Source: JAVVEG01 sp041751425 | GTDB taxonomy: Bacteria > Pseudomonadota > Gammaproteobacteria > Pseudomonadales > Pseudohongiellaceae | DNA: 64,000 bases | Direction: 5' to 3' | Assembly: GCA_041751425.1 (NCBI GenBank) | Contig: JBGSXL010000025.1 | Location: 4,859-68,858 of the forward strand | Program-made: the position numbers and the translations under genes | Shown here: positions 32,921 through 42,991 of the stretch, piece by piece | How the letters are laid out: every line of letters begins with the position of its first letter | Position numbering within the stretch: position 1 is the stretch's first letter | The notes under the pieces: model-generated | Databases searched by the model: none | Seen by the model: only the letters and a program-made list of their open reading frames with translations | What the model was told of the DNA's origin: nothing

Positions 32921-33319
32921 TCAGCTTTTCTTCATCGCGCTTATCAGCGCTTCCATGTGCGCGATATATTTTCGCAGCGCCGTCTTCCCCGCAGCCGTTA
33001 AACGATACTCCGTACGCGGCACCCGACCATCGAAACTCTTGTTGCAGACTACGTAACCCGCATCCTCCAACTTGCGGGCGTGCGCGCTAAGATTGCCATC
33101 GGAAATGGCGAGCAATGATTTCAAGTCATTGAACGTCAACATGGCATTGGCAGCCAGCGCACTCACCAGCGCCAAACGGGTGCGCTCATGAATCAGCCGA
33201 TCAAGATCAGCGGCAGACTCAACCTTCTTCCCGGAATTTTTTTTCTGCGTAGCCACCGTTGGTACAGATGGTTTTGCAGATGGTTTTGCAGACGGTTTTG
33301 AACGTGAACTAACCGCCAT
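32921..33319 (-). CDS. Winged-helix transcriptional regulator
   Basis: 132 residues. After a Lys/Pro/Ser-rich linker with KPSAKPSAKPS repeats, a winged helix spans about 45-115 (RTRLALVSALAANAMLTFND, ISDGNLSAHARKLEDAGYV, RTEYRLTAAGKTAL), the HTH_34/MarR-like type. The start overlaps the membrane-protein gene by 11 bp. It probably binds the two identical CTTTG-N5-CAAAG sites at 32881 and 33949. Confidence 0.85.
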   Translation of the reverse strand: MAVSSRSKPSAKPSAKPSVPTVATQKKNSGKKVESAADLDRLIHERTRLALVSALAANAMLTFNDLKSLLAISDGNLSAHARKLEDAGYVVCNKSFDGRVPRTEYRLTAAGKTALRKYIAHMEALISAMKKS

Positions 33320-33911
33320 GATGCCTCCAGATCAGAATACCGAAGATGATGTGCAATCCACCCATGCCCAGTGCCAGCATCACGTCGCCGGAAACTGGTG
33401 TAAGCAGAGTGACAGCACCTGCGAACATAAACACTGCACCCATCACGGGAATAATTCGTACCGACCAGGCACCCGCTGTCATCACAGCCGCTCCATACAG
33501 GCTTAACCAGACGCCAGGCAGCAACGCAACATGACCGGAAAGAAAGAACGACAGTGTCACCAAACCGCCCGCTGTCATGGCAGGCAGGAAAGCGAAAAGC
33601 AGTTTTCTGCCACTGGGTGATGTCAACGAACGGCCCTGCTTCACGGACTTGATTGCTGTCAGAGAGAAAGCCACTACGCTGGCCAAAACCAGTTCCAGCA
33701 TCCAGATTACCAACCAACCCGCTGCATCTGCTTGCGAGGCAGCAAGCCATGCTGCGGGCAATGCCGATAACCCCGCCAGCACATAGCCCAAGCCGGATAC
33801 GCCAGTGAATGAAGTTGAATTTTCCATCGTGGCGCGAATAAAACGCAGGTTGTCCTCGGCATGCTGATGCAGGGAGACCGGGGCAGACTTTTTCTCAACA
33901 GGACTATTCAT
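33309..33911 (-). CDS. Hypothetical five- to six-helix membrane protein
   Basis: 200 residues. A short cytosolic N-terminus (HAEDNLRFIRATMENSTSFT) precedes about six hydrophobic segments. The FIRATMENSTSFTGVSG start is, from memory, seen in membrane proteins encoded with HTH_34 regulators. Likely partner or sensor of the downstream regulator; no function is known. First gene of the two-gene operon. Confidence 0.75.
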   Translation of the reverse strand: MNSPVEKKSAPVSLHQHAEDNLRFIRATMENSTSFTGVSGLGYVLAGLSALPAAWLAASQADAAGWLVIWMLELVLASVVAFSLTAIKSVKQGRSLTSPSGRKLLFAFLPAMTAGGLVTLSFFLSGHVALLPGVWLSLYGAAVMTAGAWSVRIIPVMGAVFMFAGAVTLLTPVSGDVMLALGMGGLHIIFGILIWRHHGG

Positions 33912-33948
33912 GGAGTGGAAGATTGCCAGCGATGTGAATATGTGTCAA

Positions 33949-33966
33949 GTACTTTGCGATACAAAG
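33949..33966. promoter_or_regulatory. Operator copy 2 (CTTTG-N5-CAAAG)
   Basis: Same 18 bases as at 32881-32898, 38 bases upstream of the membrane protein/regulator operon and also between it and the divergent ACR3-like gene. Confidence 0.7.
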
Positions 33967-33980
33967 TTGATCGTTACTTT

Positions 33981-34031
33981 GAAAGTTGTTTTATCTGGAA
34001 AGTTGTTTTATCTGGAAAGTTGTGTTGCCTG
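33981..34031. repeat. Three 17-bp tandem repeats before the ACR3-like gene
   Basis: GAAAGTTGTTTTATCTG occurs twice exactly (33981, 33998) and a third time with 2-3 changes (34015), ending 60 bases before the permease start. May be regulator sites or a slippage product. Confidence 0.85.
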
Positions 34032-34090
34032 GGAAGTATGCCCTACGGGTTTATTTACCGGAACAATCCCAAGGGAATATACTCGCTGAC

Positions 34091-35110
34091 ATGCATGACA
34101 GCGTAACCGGGGACAAGCGAGTGAACTTTGCAAACATCGACCGCCATCAGGTCTGGATCTATCTCACCGCCATCGCTGCGGGGCTCGCTTTCGGCGCACT
34201 GGTACCGCAATCCAAAGCAATTCTGGAATTTCTAGTGCGGCCGGCGTTAGGCATACTCTTGTTTACGACCTTCCTGCAGGTTCCACTGCTGCACATTGCC
34301 GATGCATTTCGCGACAGACGTTTCGTCATCGCCAGTTTGCTTGGCAATTTTGTTCTGCTTCCCCTTCTTGTCTGGATACTTTTGCGTTGGCTGCCCGATG
34401 ATCCGGCTCTGCAACTGGGCGTGTTGCTGGTTCTGCTGGCACCCTGTACCGATTGGTTCATCAGTTTCACGCAACTGGGACGCGGTAGTGCTGCCCGGGC
34501 CATCGCCATAACACCATTGAATCTCTTGTTGCAGTTTCTGTTACTACCTGTTTATTTGTGGCTAATGCTAAGCACCTCAGCGATCAGTATGGACCTGGCA
34601 ATCGGTTCACTGCTGCCGTCGGCATTGGCATTGATTGGTATTCCTCTGCTTGCTGCAGCGTTAACAGAAGTCTGGTTGGAAAGAAAACGCGAGGGCGAAA
34701 TATTCGCGGCGCGGCAAAGCACGTGGCGCGAACGCTTGAACTGGTTTCCGGTGCCACTTTTAGCGCTGGTGGTATTTCTGATTGCTGGCTCACAGGCGGA
34801 AACTATTCCTGCAGCCGCACCTGTTCTGCTGCAGGTTGTACCAGTGTTTGTTCTGTTCCTGATTAGCGCCGCCTTGCTTGGCAGGTTGCTAACCACCCTG
34901 ATGCGCTTGCCAATGGCAGCCGGTCGCACATTAGCTTTCAATTTTGGTACCAGGAACTCGTTTGTTGTATTGCCTATCGCTATTGCGTTGCCGGTTGGTT
35001 GGGAGATGGCTGCCATCGTGATTGTGTTGCAGTCTCTGGTGGAGCTGTTTGGTATGGTGTTTTATCTGTGGTGGATACCACGCCATCTTTTCAAGAACAC
35101 CGAAACTTGA
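34091..35110 (+). CDS. ACR3/BASS-type permease (arsenite-efflux-like)
   Basis: 339 residues from the ATG at 34091; a longer frame runs back into the tandem repeats and is unlikely. About ten membrane helices are visible. LLAPCTDWFISFTQLGRG resembles the ACR3-type CTDWF/CTxW helix with its conserved cysteine. The late helix NFGTRNSFVVLPIAIALP is also typical. Known members export arsenite or related oxyanions. No ArsR or ArsC gene is adjacent, so the substrate is uncertain. The stop codon directly abuts that of the convergent RND gene. Confidence 0.8.
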   Translation: MHDSVTGDKRVNFANIDRHQVWIYLTAIAAGLAFGALVPQSKAILEFLVRPALGILLFTTFLQVPLLHIADAFRDRRFVIASLLGNFVLLPLLVWILLRWLPDDPALQLGVLLVLLAPCTDWFISFTQLGRGSAARAIAITPLNLLLQFLLLPVYLWLMLSTSAISMDLAIGSLLPSALALIGIPLLAAALTEVWLERKREGEIFAARQSTWRERLNWFPVPLLALVVFLIAGSQAETIPAAAPVLLQVVPVFVLFLISAALLGRLLTTLMRLPMAAGRTLAFNFGTRNSFVVLPIAIALPVGWEMAAIVIVLQSLVELFGMVFYLWWIPRHLFKNTET

Positions 35111-38100
35111 TCAAACTGGTTTTACCGCGCTGTGAACATCTTCTTCCTGCAGCTTTTGATTGTGATGACTGGTGAAATCGTACAGCATCATATACAGCGC
35201 AGGCACCAGAAACAGCGTGATCAAAGTGGAGAACAACACGCCAAATGCCAATGAGATCGCCATCGGGATAATGAAGAATGTCGCCGGGCTGGGCGTGAAC
35301 ATCAAAGGCACCAGGCCTATGAATGTAGTGAACGAAGTCAGGAAAATAGGCCGGAACCGCGCAACGCCTGCTGTCGCAATAGCATCTGGCAGCGACATAC
35401 CTTCCGCCACTGACCTGTTGATATATACAACCAGTACCAGGCTGGCATTTACCACCACACCACCCAACGCAACCATACCAATCACGGAAAAGAATACCAG
35501 TTCCGCGTTCATGATGAAGTGGCCGACAATAGCGCCGATGGCACCAAATGGGATCACACTCATGATGATGAGTGGTTGCAGGTAAGATTTCAGTGGTATT
35601 GCCAGCAGCGCGAAGATAAGCAACAGCGCTATCGGATAACTGCTGAACAGGTTGCCAAAGGATTCGTTGCGTTGCTCCCCCTCGCCACCAATCACCATAT
35701 CGACATCATACTCGCTGGCCCAGCGCGCTCGGTTAGCGCCAACAATTTCGCGCGTCACCTGTTCCGGCGCACTAACAGCCCGGTTGATATCTGCATTGAC
35801 TGTTATCACGCGACGTCCATTCTCACGATTGATATTCGAGTAGGAATTCCCCAGCGACAGAGCAGCGATGCTCGACAATGGCACCTCGCCGCCTTCAGGT
35901 GTGCGTACTAACAGATTCTCCAGATTACCCAATGACTGGCGTTCATCTTCCGGGTAACGCACCATCACGCGTAACTCATCCGTGCCACGTTGAATACGTT
36001 GTGCTTCGGCGCCGAAAAAAGCCTGTCTTATCTGTCGTGACACATCATCCAGCGTAAAGCCCAGCAGGCGGCCCTCATCCAGCAACTGGATCTGCATCTC
36101 CTGTTTGCCTGCACGGAAGGAATCGGAAATATCGAACACACCCGGATAGCGACCCAAAGCATCACGAAGCTCGGCTGTGACGCGTTGCAGATTTTCTTCA
36201 CTGCGGCCTTCCAGACGGAAGCTCAGGGCTTGCCCGGTAGAGAAAGAGTCGGACACGAAAGTCAGTTCCAACGCATCGGGTACCAGCCCGACTTTATCGC
36301 GCCAACGGTCGCGAATTATATTCGCACTTAATTCGCCGCGCTCTTTATAACTGTGCAGAAGCATCACCACCTCAGCGATATGACTGCCGCCAGCACTGCC
36401 GCGGCCGCTGGGTGGCCCCCCGCGATTAACCCGTCCACCCAATGTCGTCAATGTGCTTTCGACTATGCCTATCGCGTTAACCTCGCCAGCCAGGACACGC
36501 GCATCCAACTCCTCTTCCAGCTCTGCAATCAACTCTGCGGCAGTGGTTTCCAAACGCTGCAGTGCGCGTTCGGTTATCTCTACAGCAACACCCTCTGGCA
36601 TTTGCAGGCTGGCGTATATGCGGTCCCCTTCCACAGCGGGGAAGAACTGCAGCACAACCCGACCACTGGCTAACAGCCCCACAGTAATAATGATCACACC
36701 GGTGGCAACTGCCCAGGTTGCATAACGATACTTCAGACACTTGCGCAGTGCAGGTTGATAAATATTGGCGGCGAAATTCTCCATGCCATTGGACAATTTT
36801 CCCTGCATACCCTTCCACAGAATCACCACACGCAGCTTTTCCAACGGATGGGCTACAGAGCGTCTATGTGCCAGATGCCCGGGCAAAATCAATTGTGATT
36901 CCACCACGCTGGCTATCAAGCAAAGCACGACGACTGCACCAATAACATTGAAAAAACCACCCAGCATCCCCTCCAACAATAGTAACGGCAGGAAAGCAGC
37001 CATCGTGGTCAACACGCCAAAGATTACCGGAACTGAAACCTCGTATGTGCCTTCTATTGCGGCCACCTCGCGACTGTTCCCCATCTGCTCATAAACATAA
37101 ACCCGTTCACCCACAACAATGGCGTCGTCTACGATAATGCCAACTACCAGAATGAACGCCATCATGGTGATGGAGCTGATGGTAATGTCGAATTGGGGAA
37201 ACAGACTCAGGGCGCCAAGTATCGCAATTGGAATACCTGCTGCCACCCAAACCGCTATGCGAAAACGCAGGAACAACGCCAGCACGATAAGTACCAGTGC
37301 AAAACCAGAGTAGGCATTGCTGGAAACGGTATCGATTCTTTCGCGCAAGCCACGTGCGTCATCCGTTAGTATGCTCAGCTCCATACCGGGTGGAAGTTCC
37401 CTGCTTTTGCGCTCTGCATAAGCACGGACAGCTTCCGCAGAAGCAATGATGTCTTCATCACCAACCCGATAAATATCCACGGTCACCGCGTTGCGACCGT
37501 CAACTCGCGCGCGCAGATATCCCTCTTGAAAACCATCACGTATGGTGGCGATGTCGCCAAGACGTAAACGGGAACCATCGGGATTTGTGCGTATGATGAT
37601 GTTCTCGTACTCTTCCCCACTGGACATGCGCCCAATACTGCGCAGCAAAACTTCCCCACCTGGTGTGCGCAGAGTGCCGGCGGGCATATCCATGGCAGTG
37701 CGGTCAATGGCGGTGGCAATCTGGCTGAGAGTCAAACCGTTCTGACGCAAAGTCAGCTCGGATATCTCAACGGAAATTTCCAGCGGTTTGACATAGTTGA
37801 TCTCGGCGCGGGAGATCTCCGGCATATCCAGCAGATCAAGCCGGATTTCATCGGCGTAGCGCTTCAGTGTCAAGTCATCAGTATCGGCGACCAATGCCAG
37901 AGATGCGACTGTTCCTGTGGGTGCAAAGGAGGCGACTGTGGGGCGCTCGATATCAACGGGAAAACTGACGATGCCATCCACAGCGCTTTTTACTTCGTTC
38001 AGTGAGCGACTGATATCGGCGCCCTGCTGCATCTGTAAAGTGGCAGCACAGGCACCTTCCCGCGCAGTTGATGTCATGCGCTCAACGTTTTCTATTCTTT

Positions 38101-38317
38101 GCAAGGCCTGTTCAAGAATCAGGCAAACGGCATTTTCCACTTCCGCAGGTGGAGCACCGGGGTAGGGAATATTTATCTGGATGGTGCCAGTCTCAACACT
38201 GGGGAATTCTTCCTGGCGCGTATTGGCATAGGCGACTATTCCGCCAGCAATCAACAGGAACATCAGCAGATTCGATGCCACTGGATTATGAACGAACCAC
38301 GCAATGATTGGTTTCAT
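35111..38317 (-). CDS. RND efflux transporter inner membrane pump
   Basis: 1068 residues, twelve membrane helices with two large periplasmic loops. The start MKPIIAWFVHNPVASNLLMF and the GIIVDDAIVVGE helix-4 segment with the proton-relay aspartates, plus helix 10 LALGGVVVNASLVLV, are typical of the HAE/AcrB superfamily. It works with the adaptor encoded 44 bases upstream. No outer membrane partner is in this operon; the TolC-like gene at 7489 belongs to another system. Substrates cannot be read. Confidence 0.92.
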   Translation of the reverse strand: MKPIIAWFVHNPVASNLLMFLLIAGGIVAYANTRQEEFPSVETGTIQINIPYPGAPPAEVENAVCLILEQALQRIENVERMTSTAREGACAATLQMQQGADISRSLNEVKSAVDGIVSFPVDIERPTVASFAPTGTVASLALVADTDDLTLKRYADEIRLDLLDMPEISRAEINYVKPLEISVEISELTLRQNGLTLSQIATAIDRTAMDMPAGTLRTPGGEVLLRSIGRMSSGEEYENIIIRTNPDGSRLRLGDIATIRDGFQEGYLRARVDGRNAVTVDIYRVGDEDIIASAEAVRAYAERKSRELPPGMELSILTDDARGLRERIDTVSSNAYSGFALVLIVLALFLRFRIAVWVAAGIPIAILGALSLFPQFDITISSITMMAFILVVGIIVDDAIVVGERVYVYEQMGNSREVAAIEGTYEVSVPVIFGVLTTMAAFLPLLLLEGMLGGFFNVIGAVVVLCLIASVVESQLILPGHLAHRRSVAHPLEKLRVVILWKGMQGKLSNGMENFAANIYQPALRKCLKYRYATWAVATGVIIITVGLLASGRVVLQFFPAVEGDRIYASLQMPEGVAVEITERALQRLETTAAELIAELEEELDARVLAGEVNAIGIVESTLTTLGGRVNRGGPPSGRGSAGGSHIAEVVMLLHSYKERGELSANIIRDRWRDKVGLVPDALELTFVSDSFSTGQALSFRLEGRSEENLQRVTAELRDALGRYPGVFDISDSFRAGKQEMQIQLLDEGRLLGFTLDDVSRQIRQAFFGAEAQRIQRGTDELRVMVRYPEDERQSLGNLENLLVRTPEGGEVPLSSIAALSLGNSYSNINRENGRRVITVNADINRAVSAPEQVTREIVGANRARWASEYDVDMVIGGEGEQRNESFGNLFSSYPIALLLIFALLAIPLKSYLQPLIIMSVIPFGAIGAIVGHFIMNAELVFFSVIGMVALGGVVVNASLVLVVYINRSVAEGMSLPDAIATAGVARFRPIFLTSFTTFIGLVPLMFTPSPATFFIIPMAISLAFGVLFSTLITLFLVPALYMMLYDFTSHHNQKLQEEDVHSAVKPV

Positions 38318-38361
38318 GAAAAGATGCTCGCTGAGATTCTGCTGAGTTTAGCTGCCAACGA

Positions 38362-39531
38362 TCAGATTGAAGCGCTGCTTGTTTGCGCTAGCGCGAGGCT
38401 GTCTTCTACTACATTCACGCGCATTCCTTCTATCACCGCCTGAATAGGAGACAGACAGATTCGTTCACCATTGGCCAGTCCGCTGGTGATTAGCACACGC
38501 TCATTCTCAAAACGCATGATTTCAATGTCGCGGTACCAGAGTCGGTTTTCAGTATCCACAACAAGCACGCGACTATTGCCACGCACGACCTCGCGCGGCA
38601 ACACAATCACGTTTTCTGCTTTACGGCCCTGAATAGACGCCTCAACATAAAGCCCGATCGGCAGAGGTATCTCGGCATCCTGCTGCACCACGCGTACTAT
38701 TGCCTGCACGGCGTTGCTCGCAGTATCGATGCTGCCTTCCATGCGGACCAGTCTACCTTGCCAATGCTGCATGTCGGCGCCGAGCCGACCACTTAAGTTA
38801 ACAATGGGGGCAACATCCAGTGGCAGTTCACCGCGCGCACCTAACGGAATATCCAGATATGACAGTTGATTAATTGCCAGAGGCAAACGCACCTCTACCT
38901 CATCCGCACTCAACAACACCGCCAACTCCTGACCGCGGCCCATATGTTGACCCAGATCGATCTTTACGCTTTCCACAATAGTCGCAAACGGCGCACGCAC
39001 TTCGCTGCGACGCAAATCCAGTTCAGCCTGTGCCACAGCTCCCTGCGCATCACGTACACGGCCGGCTGCGTTCTCCGCCTGACGTTGCAGATCCCGCAGT
39101 TGCGATTCACTGATCAGGCGTTGCACTGCCAGAGCACTATTGCGTTCAAGTTCCTCGGCTGCATGACGCGCATCCGCCTGCGTCTGGGCAAGGCTCGAGC
39201 TCGCTCGCTCCAGCGCAGTTTCATAATCACGACTGTCTATACGCAGAATAACTTCATCGGCTTCGAAGTACCCACCGACGACAAAAGAAGGGGACACCCA
39301 GGACACCGGGCCCATGGCTGCGGCGGAAAGACTTAACCGGCGACTTGCTTGCACGCGACCCTGCGACTGGACTTCCAGCATGACATCTTCGGAATAAACC
39401 GACGCCACGCGAACACTGGCCACTGCCTGCTCCGGAGGCACCGCTTCCAGGCGCGCTGGCGTTCTGATCAATACGATGAAAACCAATACAGCAACAACAA
39501 GTATGGCTACTGGCAGAATGACTTTCTTCAC
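38362..39531 (-). CDS. RND efflux periplasmic adaptor
   Basis: 389 residues. The N-terminal helix or signal is KKVILPVAILVVAVLVFIVL. Lipoyl-like SVYSEDVMLEVQSQGRVQAS, a helical hairpin (about 110-165), APFATIVESVKIDLGQHMGRG, then barrel and membrane-proximal domains follow. No lipobox cysteine, so it is held by the N-terminal helix. First gene of the operon with the RND pump. Confidence 0.9.
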   Translation of the reverse strand: MKKVILPVAILVVAVLVFIVLIRTPARLEAVPPEQAVASVRVASVYSEDVMLEVQSQGRVQASRRLSLSAAAMGPVSWVSPSFVVGGYFEADEVILRIDSRDYETALERASSSLAQTQADARHAAEELERNSALAVQRLISESQLRDLQRQAENAAGRVRDAQGAVAQAELDLRRSEVRAPFATIVESVKIDLGQHMGRGQELAVLLSADEVEVRLPLAINQLSYLDIPLGARGELPLDVAPIVNLSGRLGADMQHWQGRLVRMEGSIDTASNAVQAIVRVVQQDAEIPLPIGLYVEASIQGRKAENVIVLPREVVRGNSRVLVVDTENRLWYRDIEIMRFENERVLITSGLANGERICLSPIQAVIEGMRVNVVEDSLALAQTSSASI

Positions 39532-39664
39532 TTCAACGCCCCTGAGACTGATTTACCTGCAAGCGGAACCCGATGCGCCAGTCCAACCCGATTACCGCAG
39601 CGCGTGTGAATTATACGTGACTTACTTTAACCGGATCACTCGGAGTAGCCTGCAACGGGGTCGC

Positions 39665-41605
39665 TCAGTCGACTTTGACACGAAACGCCAAAAGTACATT
39701 ACCGGTTTGTTGCCTGAATCGCTCATAGCCGGAACCGACAAATAACATGCCAGCGCCGGTTGCAACAGAGTGGGAATCGATAGAGCCGCCACGTGCCTGC
39801 GCGCCATTGATCGTGTCGAACTCGCGGGCCGTATCATACTCGAACAGAATAGCGCCGGTCTCACCATGGAAAATGAATATCCTGCCATCGATATTGGCTG
39901 CTACCAATGCGCCATCTATAACCAGCGGCATGGCCGAGAAGCCGTATTTCTCGTGGCAGGAAGCGATGCGTTCAGAACGACCGTTACCGCAATCAGGACT
40001 AGCGCGATATTCCCACAGTGGTTCGCCATCGATGATATCAAAGGCATACACGCCCGCGTTGATCATATCGTCTGTAAGGCTGGCGAAATGCGGATCGTTT
40101 ATCGGCATGAAAACACTCTCACCATCCACAGCGATACCCCAGTGGTTGCCGCCGAGCACGCCACCTTCACCAATGCGCTGTTGCCAGATTACGGAACCAT
40201 CGTCCGGATCAAGTGCCCACAGATGACCGGATTTCTGACCCGCTAATAGACGCTCGCTACCGTCCGGTAAAGTCACCAGTACCGCAGCGCTGCCAAAATC
40301 CCAATCCTTCAGAATGCTTTCAGTCGGGTCCGGGCAATTCGGACCGGGAACGGCGCCACTGCATCCTGTATTCCATACATCGTTAGCAATAGCCTGAAAT
40401 AGCCATTGCTGTTCACCTGTTTCGAAATCCAGTGCGATAATCGCGTTGCTGGTGACGGTCGCTGGCAGTGATGTGTTCTCACCGGTGGTGACATAAATAA
40501 AGCCACGTGCTGTATCCAGGGTGGGGCTGCCCCAGATGGGAGCGCCGGATGGTCCGCGCATTCTTGCACCGGCAGAGTTTATAGCGCCCGTGTATTCAGC
40601 AGGCGGCATGGTGTAGTAACGCCACAGGGTGTCACCTGTTCTAACATCCAGCATGATGAGTGCGCCACGCCCATGGCAACACTCATGCAACGGATTAGCG
40701 CCAGTTGTCACTCCTGAGGACGACACGGCGATGATCACTCTGTCTTCATGCAGCAATGGAGCGGCTGTCAAACGCGTGGCAACACCTTCGTCTACCTCCC
40801 CGCTGACAAGCCAGAGCCCTTCGCCAGTTTCAGCATTAATTGCATGCACGCGAGCCTGCTCGTCGGTCACGATCAAGGGCCAGATATCACTATTTTCCTG
40901 TGGCACTCCCAAAGTTGCCGAAGAGCGCAATGTAGCTCCCGCGTCATACGCCCATTTGACGCAACCCGTTGCACTGTCCAGTGCCAGCACTTTCTGCGTG
41001 GCACCAGCGGGGTAAAACAAAGTGGTTCCAGCTACGGCGGGAGCAGAGCGTAATCCTGAAACTCCGGGTAAACCCAGCGCCCAGGCCAGCTCAAGATGTG
41101 GCAGGTCTGCCATCTGCAAGCCACTCTGCGCGGCACTGAAGTTACGGGAGAACTGTTGATCCGCGCCAGATGGAACAATTGCGGCGGGGCTCAATTCAAC
41201 TTGGCTGTTAGATGGTGAGCAGAGATTGCCTGCCAGCCAGTCATCGTTGGCAGAGGTGGATGCCAGGTACTCAATCACCGCCGCTCGTTCCTGTACAGAC
41301 AGGGCTTGTCCTTGCGCGGCCATTACGCCATTGGTCAATGCATAGGAGATGGCATCTGCACTCATGCCTTGCAACGCCGGCAAGGTTAAAGCTCTTGCAT
41401 CGCCACCATTGTGGCAAACCGCACACTGCGCTTCATACACCAGTTGCCCCCGATGTGTGGGTGGAGGTTCGGCACTGGAAGGGAGGTTTTGTTGCGCATG
41501 CAAATGGCCGGTTGATAACAGGCCATGTGTTAATAATAAAAACAGAAAAGAGGGACGAGGGTGTATCCGAAAGAATGCGCGCATGGGCTTGCTCATGATT
41601 TTCAA
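39665..41605 (-). CDS. Exported cytochrome c/PQQ-propeller dehydrogenase (PVA-dehydrogenase-like)
   Basis: 646 residues. Signal peptide about 1-38. A haem c motif CAVCH at 61-65 precedes the propeller with PQQ-type blades (GHLWALDPDDGSVIWQQRIG, GCVKWAYDAGATLRSSATLG, HWGIAVDGE). The GGVLGGNHWGIA block resembles polyvinyl-alcohol dehydrogenases, which pass electrons from secondary alcohols to a cytochrome. PQQ biosynthesis genes are not here. A CHEK cysteine pair in the late loop (ASPDCGN, IASCHEKYG) may form a disulfide. Substrate unknown. Confidence 0.83.
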   Translation of the reverse strand: MKIMSKPMRAFFRIHPRPSFLFLLLTHGLLSTGHLHAQQNLPSSAEPPPTHRGQLVYEAQCAVCHNGGDARALTLPALQGMSADAISYALTNGVMAAQGQALSVQERAAVIEYLASTSANDDWLAGNLCSPSNSQVELSPAAIVPSGADQQFSRNFSAAQSGLQMADLPHLELAWALGLPGVSGLRSAPAVAGTTLFYPAGATQKVLALDSATGCVKWAYDAGATLRSSATLGVPQENSDIWPLIVTDEQARVHAINAETGEGLWLVSGEVDEGVATRLTAAPLLHEDRVIIAVSSSGVTTGANPLHECCHGRGALIMLDVRTGDTLWRYYTMPPAEYTGAINSAGARMRGPSGAPIWGSPTLDTARGFIYVTTGENTSLPATVTSNAIIALDFETGEQQWLFQAIANDVWNTGCSGAVPGPNCPDPTESILKDWDFGSAAVLVTLPDGSERLLAGQKSGHLWALDPDDGSVIWQQRIGEGGVLGGNHWGIAVDGESVFMPINDPHFASLTDDMINAGVYAFDIIDGEPLWEYRASPDCGNGRSERIASCHEKYGFSAMPLVIDGALVAANIDGRIFIFHGETGAILFEYDTAREFDTINGAQARGGSIDSHSVATGAGMLFVGSGYERFRQQTGNVLLAFRVKVD

Positions 41606-41652
41606 GAAGTGATGTCAACAGTCAGCAAAACCAATGCTGCTAAATGCTTACT

Positions 41653-42654
41653 CTAACCGCCGCTGGCGCTTGCGCTGGCTCTGATTCTCAACTCCTGCCC
41701 TACACGCAATAAATCATCGGCAAGATCATTTTCCGCCCGCAGTGTATTGACACTGGTGCGGTAGCGATTGGCGATTCGCCAAAGCGTTTCACCCTTGCGA
41801 ACTTTATGGGTTATCTCTGTCGGCTCAGCATTGGCTGCCAATGTCGCTGCGGTGTTGGCAGCGATGGCACCGGCAACGTTATTAGCGCTTGTAGCATCTG
41901 CAGGCGTTGCACGAACCGCTGCAACGCTATTGCCAGGCACCTGCAGGCGCTGCCCTATAGTAATGAAGTCACCGCGCAGATCATTGGCGGCGCGCAGTTG
42001 TGGCACGCTGGATTCCATTCTGGCAGCAATTGCTGTCAGCGTATCACCACGTTGTACGATGTACTCCCTGCTCTGCCCGGACATCGCCAGCACATATTGC
42101 GTGTAGGGTTCCGGGAACACTGCCACATGGTAATGCGGGGGATTTCTTTCCCGGGTGACATCCAGAACATCACTCTTTTCCAATGCCAACAGAGTGCGCT
42201 CCAGCCAGGTACGACAACTTCCTTTGGAAGGAATCCGCAGATCAAACGCCATACCGGTTGGATGTACAGAATCTCTGGCTGCATTGGCGGGCTGTCTTTC
42301 AATGGGTCGGGTCATGCTAGTGACAGTGAGGCGCTCGCCACAAGCGCTGTAGTATTGGGCGCTCAAACGCTCAAGCAGAGTTTTGACCTGCGGGCGTACG
42401 TAGGGGTAGGAGACGTTGTGCAGAATGATATTGCGGCCTGCAACGACACGCACTAATTCACCTGAATCAGTTAATTGCGTGACTTCACGGGATGTCCTGG
42501 CGAATTGATACCTGTGTTTAACGGCATGCTGATGTTGCTTTTCCATGGACGCACGCGAGCCCGAAAGGCTTTGTGCTTGCGCCTTAGGCATGTGCAGTGT
42601 GTACATGCTTACAAAAACAATAAGCGTCACACACAGTGATGTCAGGTTTTTCAT
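41653..42654 (-). CDS. Exported DUF5715-type peptidase with two LysM domains
   Basis: 333 residues. Signal peptide 1-27. A M15-like catalytic region has conserved SVHPTGMAFDLR and PPHYHVAVF, supplying His/Asp/His zinc ligands as in D,D-peptidase-type folds. LysM modules lie at about 198-242 (YIVQRGDTLTAIA) and 282-326 (HKVRKGETLWRIA), joined by an Ala-rich linker. It should bind and trim peptidoglycan in the periplasm. Confidence 0.85.
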   Translation of the reverse strand: MKNLTSLCVTLIVFVSMYTLHMPKAQAQSLSGSRASMEKQHQHAVKHRYQFARTSREVTQLTDSGELVRVVAGRNIILHNVSYPYVRPQVKTLLERLSAQYYSACGERLTVTSMTRPIERQPANAARDSVHPTGMAFDLRIPSKGSCRTWLERTLLALEKSDVLDVTRERNPPHYHVAVFPEPYTQYVLAMSGQSREYIVQRGDTLTAIAARMESSVPQLRAANDLRGDFITIGQRLQVPGNSVAAVRATPADATSANNVAGAIAANTAATLAANAEPTEITHKVRKGETLWRIANRYRTSVNTLRAENDLADDLLRVGQELRIRASASASGG

Positions 42655-42991
42655 ATCGCCAGCCCTATCAGTTGCTGTTCTTATTATTTACCTGGTCCAC
42701 AAGATGAACGGGTAAAAATTCTCACCTGAACTCTTAATATTGAGCAGTATAGCCATGATTTAATTAGATAAAAAGCACTATTTTTAGTATTTGCCAACAA
42801 TATCACTGAATGGCTACTGATTTACGCGTCGGGTTCTGCAGTAGCATTTGTTCTGCCGCAGCTGAGGTCAGCGCCGGGCAATGCCCCCAAGGTAGCAGGC
42901 TATACGCCATTTTGCGACCCTGATTTGCGTATCCTAAACCCCTGATTTATCCCCCCATGGTTGAAGGTATGGTGTTCTGCATGTGTCCGGG
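42655..42991. other. 337-bp intergenic region, mostly featureless
   Basis: The DUF5715 promoter should lie at the left part (AT-rich stretch 42720-42810, a TATACT box is visible on the minus strand). The remainder, next to the isomerase stop, contains no ORF, terminator with a clear U-run, or repeat that I can see. Confidence 0.5.
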
